Notes under the pieces: generated by a model
Databases searched by the model: none
The model's input: the letters and a program-made list of their open reading frames with translations, nothing else
Told to the model about the DNA's origin: nothing
DNA from: Coptis chinensis
Taxonomy: Eukaryota; Streptophyta; Magnoliopsida; Ranunculales; Ranunculaceae
DNA length: 64,000 nucleotides
Direction of reading: 5' to 3'
Assembly: GCA_015680905.1 (NCBI GenBank)
Contig: CM027381.1
Coordinates: 72,343,501-72,407,500 of the forward strand
Position numbers and translations under genes: made by a program
Shown here: positions 11,587 to 21,065 of the stretch, in pieces
Numbering within the stretch: the first letter of the stretch is position 1
How the letters are laid out: every line of letters begins with the position of its first letter

Positions 11587-11910
11587 TCAAATCGGACTCT
11601 TTCCAGAACTGTTCTCTGAATCTAACCAAACAGATTGGATAACTTCCATCTTACGCTCACATCTTTTCACTTTCTTCCGCAACAACACAATTTTCTTCTT
11701 CAATTTTCTTTCCCTCATTTTCATCAGAATATCACTATCAGTAATAAAATTATCCATCTTCCCAAAGAGAATATCAACCTCCTTCATTGCTAACGGATTC
11801 ACTTGCTTCTTTATCCTATTGATCGTAGTTAGTATGTCTTCGAGTAAATTCACCAACCCAATTGGGGAACGAGACGACACTGACAAAGTTGACATCGAGA
11901 AAGAGAACAA
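11587..11910 (-). CDS. Small Lys-rich, coiled-coil-like ORF, unknown
   Basis: A 107-codon frame starting at ATG 11,910. Residues about 60..95 are strongly basic and helical in composition (MRERKLKKKIVLLRKK), with regularly spaced Leu/Ile suggesting a short coiled coil. No family is recognised. It is co-oriented with, and upstream of, the F-box gene. It could be a broken exon of a larger element gene or a chance frame. Confidence 0.3.
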   Translation of the reverse strand: MFSFSMSTLSVSSRSPIGLVNLLEDILTTINRIKKQVNPLAMKEVDILFGKMDNFITDSDILMKMRERKLKKKIVLLRKKVKRCERKMEVIQSVWLDSENSSGKSPI

Positions 11911-13313
11911 TTATTATCGGCCGATTATTATAGTTAAGAATATCGGTATCGGGGAAGTAGGGCACAAACCATATCTAATAAGAAAGCTATTTCACAAGGC
12001 TATCTTAGGCCATCCAACCTCAGGATCTTAATCTCAACCATTGATCAAGTAATAGAGCAATAGCCATTAAAACCTTCCTTGGACGACAGTCAATTAACAG
12101 ACACTCTCTGGGAAGGTTATAAATGATGGTAATCCTATACCCAACTGAACCCAACAATTATGTATGGGATTATTGCCTTATGGTCCGCTTATTTAGAATG
12201 CACAAGTTAGATTCTAGAAAATAGAAATAGTACTATCTAAATGGTTCATCAACACTATATAAGCGTGCAAGGCACATTATAAGCTACTCAAGGCACTATA
12301 TATGTAGGAATTCCCACGATCATGTTATATAGTGCATGTCCACAGCGTACGTAGTGTCCTAAATAACCTAATTAGTGTCATTAATACGAACATATTAATA
12401 AGCGTATATGAACGTGCTTCACGGCACTATATACGTTGTTCAAGCCACTCAATAAGCTGTTAAAGACTCCCTGTCCATTAACGGATAATCCATTTAAGAG
12501 AAGGCATGATATATATGATGTTCGTTTGCATTATAAGCTGCGCAAACATGTCCGTTTAATACATACATCAGTTATACTAAGGACAAGTCAGTGTAACCAT
12601 TTACGGCCCTGAACCATTTACAAGTACCAAAATCCAATCCAACTCTTACAACTACCAAAATAAATACTCGGCCCATAAATACTGGCCCAAATAAATAAGA
12701 GGTAAAAAGGGGACACCCGTTATATCCACAAATTCCATCTATTACTTGCGCAAAATTCACATAAAAAATTGCGATAAATGATAAATTCACAATCATCATT
12801 TATAGTAAGAAGACGATAATTTTGCCATTTTTGTCACCTCATTTACAACCTCAATAAGAAATGTCTCAACAATACTAACCACACAGCAATTGACCAACTG
12901 CACAAGTTAGAATCATTAAAATTGCAATAGTATCTCCCAAATCGTTTGCCCAGATACCTTTTGCATGGACCTAATATAGGATACTCTAAAGACTATTTAA
13001 TATTGTCAATAGCTTATATCGTGTTATATACACTTATATAGTAGTATCTTCAAGAGAAACTATAAATAGTTGAAGCCACATCAGATAATTGCAAAATTAA
13101 AGATAAAGCATTTGAAGCCATAACCAATTACAAGTTCAAAAGTACCCACAAAATCCCATTCTTGCAACAACCAAAATATCAATAACAAACAGTTGTAGTT
13201 CCTAAAGGGAAGAAGGGCAAAAAATATTAACTGCTTTATTTTGTGTCCTAAATGGCGACAAAGTCAGAATTGTTACTATCATAGCCTGCGACGTTTGTCA
13301 ACCGCTTCGAGGT
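11911..13313. repeat. Spacer with TATATAGTGTC motifs at 12,236..12,500 and 13,010..13,075
   Basis: No gene is supported. Motif copies include CACTATATAAGCGTGCAAGG, GTTATATAGTGCATGTCC and GGCACTATATACGTTGTTCA. The remainder is AT-rich unique-looking DNA. Confidence 0.65.
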
Positions 13314-13477
13314 TCACAAGACGGTGCTCAGCCCCCTTGTCATTGACAAAGTTTTTGCATGTACGTCTGATGTGCTCTTCCATGTTGCGCAAAGTGCAAC
13401 ATCTTTACACTTTGGACCATTATGCTCTACTCTTATCTTCACTCTTTTCATAGAAATCCGACCTGCAGCTTTGCGCT

Positions 13478-14629
13478 TCAAGGGAGGGGCAGGACGCGCT
13501 CTTCCTCCTCATCAATGTCCCACTGCTCCTTACTCGGAATGCCAACCCACACCTCACTATAACACCGTTGGCAGTTTGTAGTACTGTAGTACGAATCGAC
13601 ATATGTCATATGACAAGCTTGGCGGCTCACAGTTATGGCTTTGCATGCATGCGCACACGGGATTCCCATATGTTGGAAATACCCACACGAGCAAACCCTA
13701 TTTTTAAGATTGACATGAAATATTCGACAACGGTCGGTCTTTATTAGATACTCCCCAGTCCCAGCTCTTGATTGTGTGAATTTCAATGCCTTGGTGATGT
13801 TGGCTCGCACCAAACCAGTAGCCCTGGGTGTGAACCACTCACCGCGAGCAGCCCAGTCATCCGCCATTTTTTTGTACTTGCAGTAGTGCGCACTGAGATT
13901 CTCCCTAATTGCTTCCACTAAACAAACAACTGGAATGGCTCTGTCATCCTTAATCATGTTGTTCCAAGACTCAACATGATATCTTTTTACTATAGAGGCG
14001 TGACATGCCCACTTATCCAGCGGAATCTCCATAAGCTTATCGTACACATGTGAGTTCATTTTCTTTATATCTCTCATCACAGCACGGAAAAACCACTCTT
14101 GAGTTGTCTTAGCTGCTGTCTTAATCTTCCTCATAAGCGGAAGTGACGGAGTCAAACCCGACATGTTCTTACAAATGTGGTTCATACAAAAGACATGTTT
14201 CGCCCGAGGAAATACCTCAGGGACTTTGACTACCAGACTGAGATGTCGGTCAGATATGATAACTAACGGAGTCTCATACCCAATCACTTGGTCTCCTAGG
14301 CAACACAAAAACCAATTGTAGTTCTCATTGTCTTCACCGCTAACCAGACCAAAAGTAACAGGGAAAACATGATTATCACCGTCAACAGCAATGGCTGAAA
14401 TCAGACATCCTCTTGATCTCCCCCTCAAATGTGTGCCATTTATTTCTGTGTGTGGCCTACATATGTGACGGAAGCTCCTCACAGTAATCCCATAGCTCCA
14501 GAAGTAACACTTGAAGCGATCTGTGTTTCCCACTATTTGCAGCTTTGTAAAGCTAAAGCGATCAACCTTCATCAATTCTTTACTGTAGGTGTTGAGTAGT
14601 TGATAGGATTGGCCGAAACTACCTTGAAT
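13478..14629 (-). CDS. MULE transposase DDE domain and SWIM zinc finger exon
   Basis: The exon begins after TGTCTACAG (acceptor, + strand 14,630) and reads IQGSFGQSYQLLNTYSKELM into the transposase core: HICRPHTEINGTHLRGRSRG, AVDGDNHVFPVTFGLVSGED, IISDRHLSLV, and a CxxH-type motif in FCMNHICKNM. The SWIM finger is CSCGYFQHMGIPCAHACKAI. All family landmarks are present except that the first catalytic Asp position, normally DGT, is Asn (INGTHL; codon AAT). The frame stays open for 1152 nt to the TGA at 13,478..13,480; the normal C-terminal tail follows in another frame. Confidence 0.9.
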   Translation of the reverse strand: MQGSFGQSYQLLNTYSKELMKVDRFSFTKLQIVGNTDRFKCYFWSYGITVRSFRHICRPHTEINGTHLRGRSRGCLISAIAVDGDNHVFPVTFGLVSGEDNENYNWFLCCLGDQVIGYETPLVIISDRHLSLVVKVPEVFPRAKHVFCMNHICKNMSGLTPSLPLMRKIKTAAKTTQEWFFRAVMRDIKKMNSHVYDKLMEIPLDKWACHASIVKRYHVESWNNMIKDDRAIPVVCLVEAIRENLSAHYCKYKKMADDWAARGEWFTPRATGLVRANITKALKFTQSRAGTGEYLIKTDRCRIFHVNLKNRVCSCGYFQHMGIPCAHACKAITVSRQACHMTYVDSYYSTTNCQRCYSEVWVGIPSKEQWDIDEEEERVLPLP

Positions 14630-15204
14630 CTGTAGACATTACAATTATAGTTAATACAACTTCTTCCTATGGGAATACAATAACATATCTGAATACAGTG
14701 CTGAACTGAATCACAGTCTATTAGGTCTTAAAGGTGTATAGCGTATATCATGGAATATGGAGCGTACATAGTGTCTTTCCCAACCTATATAGTGTCATGA
14801 ACAACTTCATAAGTTTAATTTCTAAGCTCTCTTTCATATTGAATATAGTGTCTGTCACAACTTATATAGCCTCGCGAAGAACTTGTATTATGTATGGTAT
14901 AACTTTATAAGTTACATATCTAAGCTGTATTTCAAACCGCAATTCTTATATAATGGAAGACTCAGCTTATATATGGTCGTGCAGTTCTTACAACAAATTC
15001 CTATGAAAATACAATAACATATCTTAATATAGTGTTCAACCGAATCAGTCTATTAGATCTATTAGGTCTATTAGGTCTACAGCGTATATAGTGTTGTTCA
15101 CAGTGTATACAGTGTCTCGAATAACTTGATCAATTACATATCTAAGCTGCCTATATGACATGCATTTCAAATAGGAACATAAGTTGACCGTCTTGCAACA
15201 CACT
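14630..15204 (-). repeat. Transposase intron packed with TATATAGTGTC motifs
   Basis: Bounded by donor GAG|GTGAGTGTG and acceptor TGTCTACAG on the minus strand, which joins EKALEE to IQGSFG in frame. Inside are CCTATATAGTGTCATGAACA, GTACATAGTGTCTTTCC, GTATATAGTGTTGTTC and similar copies, plus two near-identical stretches around AATACAATAACATATCT (14,678 and 15,010), indicating internal duplication. Confidence 0.75.
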
Positions 15205-15741
15205 CACCTCTTCGAGGGCCTTTTCCCTTCCCCGCCACGTAGTTCTGTAACTGATATCTATTGAAGTCCACTTTTTAACCATTGCTCTCATGTGCATTGC
15301 CTTATATGTTCTGTCATTCTGCAAAAGGTCTTTACATGACATGGCGACATAACTGCTTGACACCTCACGGTTAAACTCACTAGCCTTTTGGCAACCACAT
15401 GTGTGAAAGTTATATACGGTTCTCACACCCCATATATATGAACCTTTCGTGCTGCAGTACACGTAAAACGGGCATGTGGAACTCAAACTATTCATCTCAG
15501 CCCCCTTACATCCAAACTGCACCCTTCCCCAGTCCGTTTTCAATCTTAATAGTTCAAAGTTATGTTTAATTGCAAAAGTCTTCATGTGAAATATAAACAA
15601 ACTCCTTTCAGGGAACTCCATACCCACAGTCAGTAAATTTGGATCTAGAGCTACCCACTCAGTTGGAGGTGCATCTTCTATGCGACCTTCGTCAACCACA
15701 ACCTCCTTGTAGCGTTGGGATTTCTCTCTTCTTTCCTTCAA
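15205..15741 (-). CDS. MuDR-type N-terminal DNA-binding domain of the transposase
   Basis: Encodes VGMEFPERSLFIFHMKTFAI, then FELLRLKTDWGRVQFGCKGA, CPFYVYCSTKGSYIWGVRT and FHTCGCQKASEFNREVSSSY. This is the conserved domain that precedes the DDE domain in plant MULE transposases, with the usual spaced cysteines and a His for zinc binding. It splices to the DDE exon through the motif-rich intron. The upstream joining region (15,742..16,136) contains several stops, including FGKPPVVLPAFGRGMGDGEG followed by TAA. Confidence 0.85.
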
Positions 15742-16136
15742 GCGGTCAACTCATTCATTACTGAACCGATTCTCTTATGTCAGCTGCTCTCCCTCTCCAT
15801 CACCCATACCCCTTCCAAATGCCGGTAAAACGACTGGTGGTTTGCCAAATATGTCATTATTAATTAGTACCACCACTGATATTTGGATTGTCACCGCCAC
15901 CATTGTCCTGCGTACACACACTGTTATCTATTACTTGCGGGCGGATATACTCAAAAGGAAGCATTATTGGACCAAATGGGCACACTCCAGGAGTGGTGTG
16001 CGGAGTTCCGAGGACGTGCTAGTATAATACTCCACCGTAACGTCCTGCACATATCGCCTGACCACCACTGCTTTCTTCCCCCGACGCAACACCAGCAACA
16101 CCACTAACCTTTCTGCATGACCACCACTCTTTTCTA

Positions 16137-16657
16137 TTATACCCCTGCCACGGACACACAATCAACTCCATTAACTTCTTCAGCATGACAGCCACTTTCC
16201 ATACCATATACAACTCTAGCCATTCCGAAGCATGCAGTAACACAACCTGGGCTATCACTACCACTAAATTCTCCATAAACTAGACCATAATCTTCAAGCA
16301 TACAATCATTGTCCATAACATCATCCCTATATGTATCCTTCGCATTCTTAGAGTCCATACCTATAGGACCCAGTGGGTTCATATCTCTATCTATCCTGGA
16401 TGTACCTGCCACATCCATAGACACATGACCTTCCCCTTCTGAGTCACTGTGCAATTCGAGCGAAGCCCGTTTGCTACCCAACCCAGTTATAATAACTCTG
16501 TCTATTGGTATATCCGGAATAATAAGCCTCAAAGTGCTTGGAAGTTGCTCAACATTGAACGTGGTTGCTTTCCCATTGAGCAGTTCAGATTCGTCGGTTC
16601 CAAAACAACTACTTTGGACAAGAACCGTTTCTGCCACTCCCGAAATATCCAGACTAC
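16137..16657 (-). pseudogene. Transposase N-terminal exon, copy B of a duplicated exon
   Basis: Starts after GCAG (+ strand 16,658) and encodes LRLIIPDIPIDRVIITGLGS and SDSEGEGHVSMD, then an acidic tail. It is paralogous to the exon at 16,945..17,406. It runs open to a TAG at 16,137..16,139, after which similar Cys/Trp-rich sequence continues interrupted. Such variable acidic N-terminal regions are common between the first and DNA-binding domains of MULE transposases. Confidence 0.65.
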
Positions 16658-16729
16658 CTGCGAACATGACAATCAACTAGTTAATGCATAACAATTTACT
16701 CATTGGTATATTGCATCTCTTGAGGGACA

Positions 16730-16900
16730 TGTCATATAGTATATTGAGCAACTTATATACTGGGCAACTTCCTACACATACTGCCCTTCATAGCTTATAT
16801 AGTCTCGGCCTTTCAACTATTTAATCAGTATAGCTTAATTAGTAAGCTATTAACGGCACTGTATAAGCCAGGAAAGGCACTATATAAGCTTCCCAGAAAC
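16730..16900. repeat. Intronic spacer with TATATAGTGTC motifs
   Basis: Contains GTCATATAGTATATTGAGC, CTTATATAGTCTCGG and GGCACTATATAAGC, lying between the two paralogous transposase exons. Confidence 0.65.
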
Positions 16901-16944
16901 ATATCAGGTTCTCTCTTAAGCTTGAGGGACGTGTCATATAGTAC

Positions 16945-17406
16945 CTGACTCATCAATAGGCTTATCACTATCACTTAATTCATCATCACTTGGGTCATCA
17001 CTATCACCAGATTCATAATCACTTGGACCATCATCCCCGGCCAAAAGACCAATGTCTTCGCACCAACTAGAACTGTCCATAAGTTCATCCCAATTTGTCC
17101 CTTCCCAATTCGATATACTTTAACCTACATCAATATTCCTCCAACTCATCACTTTATGAATAAGGGAAGTAAAGCCCCCTAGTGTGAGGCTACTTTCTCC
17201 TAGGCCTACCGACTCATGACCTTTCCCTTCAGACTCACTCGGCTATTTTCCAGGAGCACATTCGCTACCCAAACCATTTACAACAACTCTGTCAGTTGGT
17301 ATATCAGGAATAATAAGCGTATAAGCGCTTCGAACTTGATCAGGTCTGGGAAGACAAGATTTATGGCGTTCCCGCACGTGCTGAGAAGACAGAACATATA
17401 CTCCGG
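16945..17406 (-). pseudogene. Transposase N-terminal exon, copy A, with in-frame TAG
   Basis: Begins after TTTGCAG (+ strand 17,407) with GVYVLSSQHVRERHKS and contains TLIIPDIPTDRVVVNGLGS and SESEGKGHESVG, clearly related to the exon at 16,137..16,657. A TAG at 17,243..17,245 interrupts it, and a frame change near 17,118 leads to an acidic tail (NWDELMDSSSW, GDSDDPSDDELSDSD) ending at a GTACTATATG donor at about 16,944. Confidence 0.65.
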
Positions 17407-17495
17407 CTGCAAACAACAAAGTGCTCTACTTTAGTACCATTTTAGTCACCCTTTTTAACGCAAAACAATGTAGGAGTCCAAAATAACACACTTAC

Positions 17496-18642
17496 CGCCA
17501 CAAGTACCAAGTATTAGGGATGCTTCAACAAACTGATTTTGAAGCGTCTCACCTACAACAATGTTAACTGCAGAAGAATTTAGTCAATTGCACAAGTCAA
17601 TTTGATATACATGTAAATATTATACAATATCACATCCTCCAAGTGATTTCATAAATCCAATACATGGTAAGCGCCACCTTAGAAAGTGTCATCTTATTTA
17701 CCTCTCATTCAGTCATAATAATTTAGAACACCATAATAACACACTTACCACCATAAGTGTCAGGTACACGGGATGCTTCGAAAAATTGAGTTTCAAGTGT
17801 CTCACCTCCAACAATGGTAGCTGCACAAGAATTTAGTCAATTGCACAAGTCAATTTGATATACATGTAAATATTATACAATATCACATCATCCAAGTGAT
17901 TTCATAAATCCAATACACAGTAAGCGACACCTTAGAAAGTGTCCTCTTATTTACCTCTCATTCAGTCACAATAATTTAGAACACCATAATAACACACTTA
18001 CCACCATAAGTGTCAGGTACACGGGATGCTTCGAAAAATTGAGTTTCGAGTGTCTCACCTCCAACAATGCTAGATGCACAAGAATTTAGTCAATTGTATA
18101 GGTCCGTTTACTAAACATGTCAGTATTTTACCATCGCAACCGACAAACCACATACACTGTTTTTGAAAGACCTTATATAGCAATTCCGTAAATCAAATAC
18201 ACTGTCTTAGATAGTTTCCTCGATCTTCTTTACCCGTCCTACAGTTACGATAATTTAGAAATCCACAATAACACTCTTACATCCATAAGTGTCAGGTACA
18301 CATGATGCTTCCAAAAACTGAGTTTCTAGCGTCTCACCCCCAACAATGCTAACTGCACAAGAATTTAGGTAATTGCACAGGTCCATTTACTAAACATGCC
18401 AGTATTTTACCATTACAACCGACAAACCACAGAAACATTATTTTTGAAAGACCTTATATAGTGATTCCTTAAATCAAATATACTGTCTGCGAGTCCCTAT
18501 ATAATGTCCTCGATCCTTTTTACCCGTCCTACAGTTATGATAACTTAGAAAACCGCAATAACACACTTACCACCATAAGTGTCAGGTACATGGGATGCTT
18601 CGCTTATCTGAGTTCGAGGCGAATCACCTCCAATAATACTAA
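17496..18642 (-). repeat. Five tandem copies of a 72-nt phase-1 exon with its intron
   Basis: Exons lie at 17,496..17,567, 17,749..17,820, 18,002..18,073, 18,281..18,352 and 18,571..18,642, all exactly 72 nt and each followed by a GTAAG donor. They start with two codon bases and end with one, so any number can be spliced without a frame change. Each encodes 24 aa of the type SIVGGETLETQFFEASRVPD plus TYG. Copies 1, 2, 4 and 5 keep a GCAG acceptor; the middle copy has GCAT in its place. The genomic period is 253 bp for the first steps and 279 to 290 bp for the last two. The peptide is not a domain I recognise. Confidence 0.85.
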
Positions 18643-18730
18643 CTGCAAAACAATTTAGTTATTCCAAGGCAAAAATTTAGTTTGAGGTCTTCCTGTGCTT
18701 ACCTATTTCACAGTTCTGTAAAACACTTAC

Positions 18731-18868
18731 CACTAAGTTCTCCAAATTTTGTTTCAGGCAAAACTGGTGCTTCAGCAACGACCGTTTCAGCTACATGGTA
18801 CCCAGTATCGGGCACAACGGATGGTTCGCCCAATTCAATTTCATGCAATTGAGATGGTTCATAAATAT
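18731..18868 (-). CDS. 46-aa transposase exon containing two degenerate forms of the 24-aa repeat
   Basis: 138 nt, phase 1 to 1, with TTTTGCAG acceptor and GTAAG donor. It encodes IYEPSQLHEIELGEPSVVPD, then HVAETVVAEAPVLPETKFGE. The segments LGEPSVVPDTGY and VAEAPVLPETKFGE echo the EASxVPDTYG part of the tandem exons, so this exon may be the ancestral double form. Confidence 0.65.
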
Positions 18869-18954
18869 CTGCAAAATGATTTCATCAATCGGAATATTAG
18901 TTTCGAGTGAATCCACTAAATAAAGAACAATAAGGATCACAAACATACCTTCTC

Positions 18955-19297
18955 TTATCCTATTCTCATAAACAGGTGATGAGCATGATTGTGGGACATT
19001 CTCCTCCATCATATCTTTGTTCTCTGGTCTGAATATCAACAAACTACCTTCTCCAATGCTTTTCTTTCCTGTGCACATCCATCATCTCGATGAAATCGTT
19101 CTCATCTTCAATTGTGCAAACATGTCCGAATACTAGGTAACTAAATCGAAGAGGTTTGATCTTCGTTACTTGTTCCAAAAAAACTTCGAAGTCACCAAAA
19201 CATATGTTCATACTGCAAGACCTAAGCTTGGTTGATCCACCTACATATGTCACAACTCCACTGCCAAGAGTTCTAACATTACCCCCACTTACAAATA
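18955..19297 (-). pseudogene. N-terminal exon of the MULE transposase, frameshifted
   Basis: Encodes ILFVSGGNVRTLGSGVVTYV, GGSTKLRSCSMNICFGDFEV and FLEQVTKIKPLRFSYLVFGH, typical of the first domain of plant MULE transposases. Near 19,060 the frame is lost; a second frame (GKKSIGEGSLLIF, PQSCSSPVYENRIREG) continues to a GTATGTTTG donor at about 18,954. No ATG is found upstream in frame before a stop, so either the start is destroyed or an upstream exon exists. Confidence 0.7.
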
Positions 19298-19504
19298 AAA
19301 TGTCCCTTCTAGTATGCTATTGCACTGTCGTTTGCACCCACTTTACTGCCGTCGGAGCCCATTGTAGTGCCTGTTATTGCCAATTAGTATGGTTGTCTTA
19401 TTTTCTACTTCCATTCATCAAATACTAAAACTTCCATTTAGAAATCTCTTTAACTTCAAAAAATGACAACGAAAGACAAAAAGATGAACCAATTACTTTC
19501 TGTT

Positions 19505-19640
19505 CAAAAGAAAGCCTTAAGTTGTGAATGGTCTCGAGTATGTATACAACTTTTACGTGAAGTCGATGGCACTGTACTAACGTTCCAAGCTACTAAACTA
19601 GATTTTTCAGAATGTATTCGATGGTACTCTACTCTAATTA
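19505..19640. repeat. Diverged direct copy of the 8,056..8,150 segment
   Basis: AGAAAGCCTTAAGTTGTG, CACTGTACTAACG and AATGTATT.GA.GGTACT occur in the same order at both places, same strand. One copy lies at the start of the second Ulp1-like gene and the other just outside the transposase N-terminus. This could mark duplicated element ends or an internal duplication. Confidence 0.65.
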
Positions 19641-19792
19641 CTTTTTCAGCGATTAAAAGATGAACCAATTACTTTACAAGTTTGCTACTTTACAAGTTAA
19701 AACAATCATAAATCAAAATACTCTACTGTGGAAACTTTAGTTAAAGTTTCAAACTTTAGTCCAAAAACACTCCAAAAACTAACTTTTAACTT

Positions 19793-20813
19793 GGGATATT
19801 AATGTTGTTCATAAATGATAACTTGGGATATTAATGTTGCACATAAATGAAACGACCCCAAATGAAACACATTTATGACCAAATACATCATTAATGACCC
19901 TATCTATCACAAACATTAAAGAAGAATTGAGAGCCATAAACTAAAGAATTTAAAGTAGACATTATTAATGCTATAATTTAAAGCGTACCCAGAAGCTTCA
20001 AAACACACCTCGATTGGACCTTCTAAGAATCTGTTGGTGGAAAAAGATTGTGCACTTGGGATGCGTGCAATTAATTTCGGAATAAATGATGAAGAAGAAG
20101 AACAAAGGCAACCAGTGTTCAGTCCGAACAAGACATTCCCGCGAGATGTTTTTTCTCTCCCATGCATTTAATGCATGCAATGAGGTGTCATTTAGGAGGG
20201 GTACAATTGGAATTTCAATTCTTAGCTATAAGGGCAAATATGACAATTTGCATGGCCCCAAAAGTGGGTTCTACATCCTATTTTGGAATGTATTAGTGGG
20301 GGTCCGATTCTGGTATGAAACCTGACTCAGGGTCGATTTGGTAAGTTGCCCTAACTAAAACACCCCTTGCACGTGCCTTTTATGTGAATTTTTAAACTGA
20401 ACAAATAATGGTCAAATCGGTCAAATCTTAGATATGATCCAACACCTAAACATGAACAAACAATCAAACAACACTAATACCCATTTTTTCAATGATTCAA
20501 GCTGAAGATGATGAAGTAAGTAGCCCATCACAAACTTCTATTAGTACAAATCAAAGAAATCATAGATCTAAAATTATGCAAACTAATCTAATATTTGGAT
20601 ACCTAAACTATGTGATCAATAAAAAGCCTAAAACACCCCCAAAACCAACCTAATTTGATTTTATTGATTGAAAGATAGTATTAACACAACAAAGAAACCA
20701 ATTGAAACGAAATCAAACAAAGATTTTTAGACACTAGCATTTCATTCATCATTTCAAACTTCAAAGTACATTTATATTACATCACCACTACTGCTTCACT
20801 TTATTAACACCCA
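19793..20813. other. Intergenic DNA with a 33-bp tandem duplication
   Basis: AACTTGGGATATTAATGTTG is repeated directly at about 19,789 and 19,820. The remainder (to 20,813) is AT-rich with no supported gene; short frames at 19,916..20,325 look like chance. Confidence 0.5.
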
Positions 20814-21065
20814 AGAAGTGATGGTGGGCTCTTGTTGTAACGAGCAAGCCTAGAAGATTCCTAAGCCAGCTTATCGAATATGTCGTTGGTGAAACTATTC
20901 ATATTACCCATGGCCTTACTGGAGATACCAATATTAGGGTGGACCTGTTTGAAAACCTTAAAATAGAGATCATCTACGTCTCTACATTTTTCTTTGACCA
21001 CTTCTTATTTCCAGATGCGGCTTTTCCACCGAACTTTCTTCGGGAGTTTCTTTCTGGCTTTGGGT
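20814..21065 (-). pseudogene. Histone H2B pseudogene
   Basis: The minus strand reads [12 protein letters not shown], then [33 protein letters not shown] and ESSRLARYNK, which is the H2B histone-fold region. Defects: a one-base deletion after VET, TAG at 20,861..20,863 where H2B has Gln (CAG) between KLA and ESS, and loss of one A after RYNK. The match ends at the ATCACTTCT that encodes ITS, so about the last quarter of the protein is missing, and the N-terminal tail is only partly recognisable. No intron is expected in plant H2B genes, so a processed copy and a decayed genomic duplicate cannot be told apart. Confidence 0.88.

Larger units (their letters stand above)
3037..19297. mobile_element. 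Composite Mutator-like element carrying two Ulp1-like genes and an F-box gene
   Basis: The segment holds, in order, a DUF1985 + Ulp1-like gene (+), a second Ulp1-like gene (+), an F-box gene (-) and a MuDR-type transposase gene (-). MULEs with an Ulp1-like protease gene and a separate transposase gene are known in plants (the Kaonashi-type elements), and they often lack long terminal inverted repeats, which fits the absence of clear ends here. The coordinates are only the outer limits of recognisable coding sequence; the true ends are not determined. Shared TATATAGTGTC-type spacers at 7.7, 9.8, 12.3, 14.9 and 16.8 kb tie the parts together. The Ulp1 and transposase genes carry stops and frameshifts, so the copy is probably not autonomous today. 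Confidence 0.75.
13314..19297 (-). pseudogene. MuDR/MURA-type transposase gene, multi-exon, degraded
   Basis: Reading on the minus strand from 19,297, the recognisable parts are: an N-terminal region (GSGVVTYVGGSTKLRS, FGDFEVFLEQV) resembling the first domain of plant MULE transposases; an exon ending IREG; a 46-aa exon; five tandem 24-aa exons; two related exons with IIPDIP.DRV..GLGS; the MuDR DNA-binding domain (15,205..15,741); an intron of about 575 bp; and the DDE + SWIM exon (13,478..14,629). The C-terminus continues frameshifted (RPAPPLKRKAAGRIS) to about 13,314. Breaks include a frameshift near 19,060, a TAG at 17,243..17,245, stops between 15,741 and 16,140, and a frameshift near 13,490. 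MURA excises and inserts the element. Confidence 0.88.

Noticed and set aside
16019-16276. 85-codon minus frame with Val/Trp-rich protein
   Set aside because: It overlaps the better supported transposase exon in another frame.
20331-20340. Right terminus of the Mutator-like element near 20.3 kb
   Set aside because: No inverted repeat or 9-bp target duplication could be matched to a left end.
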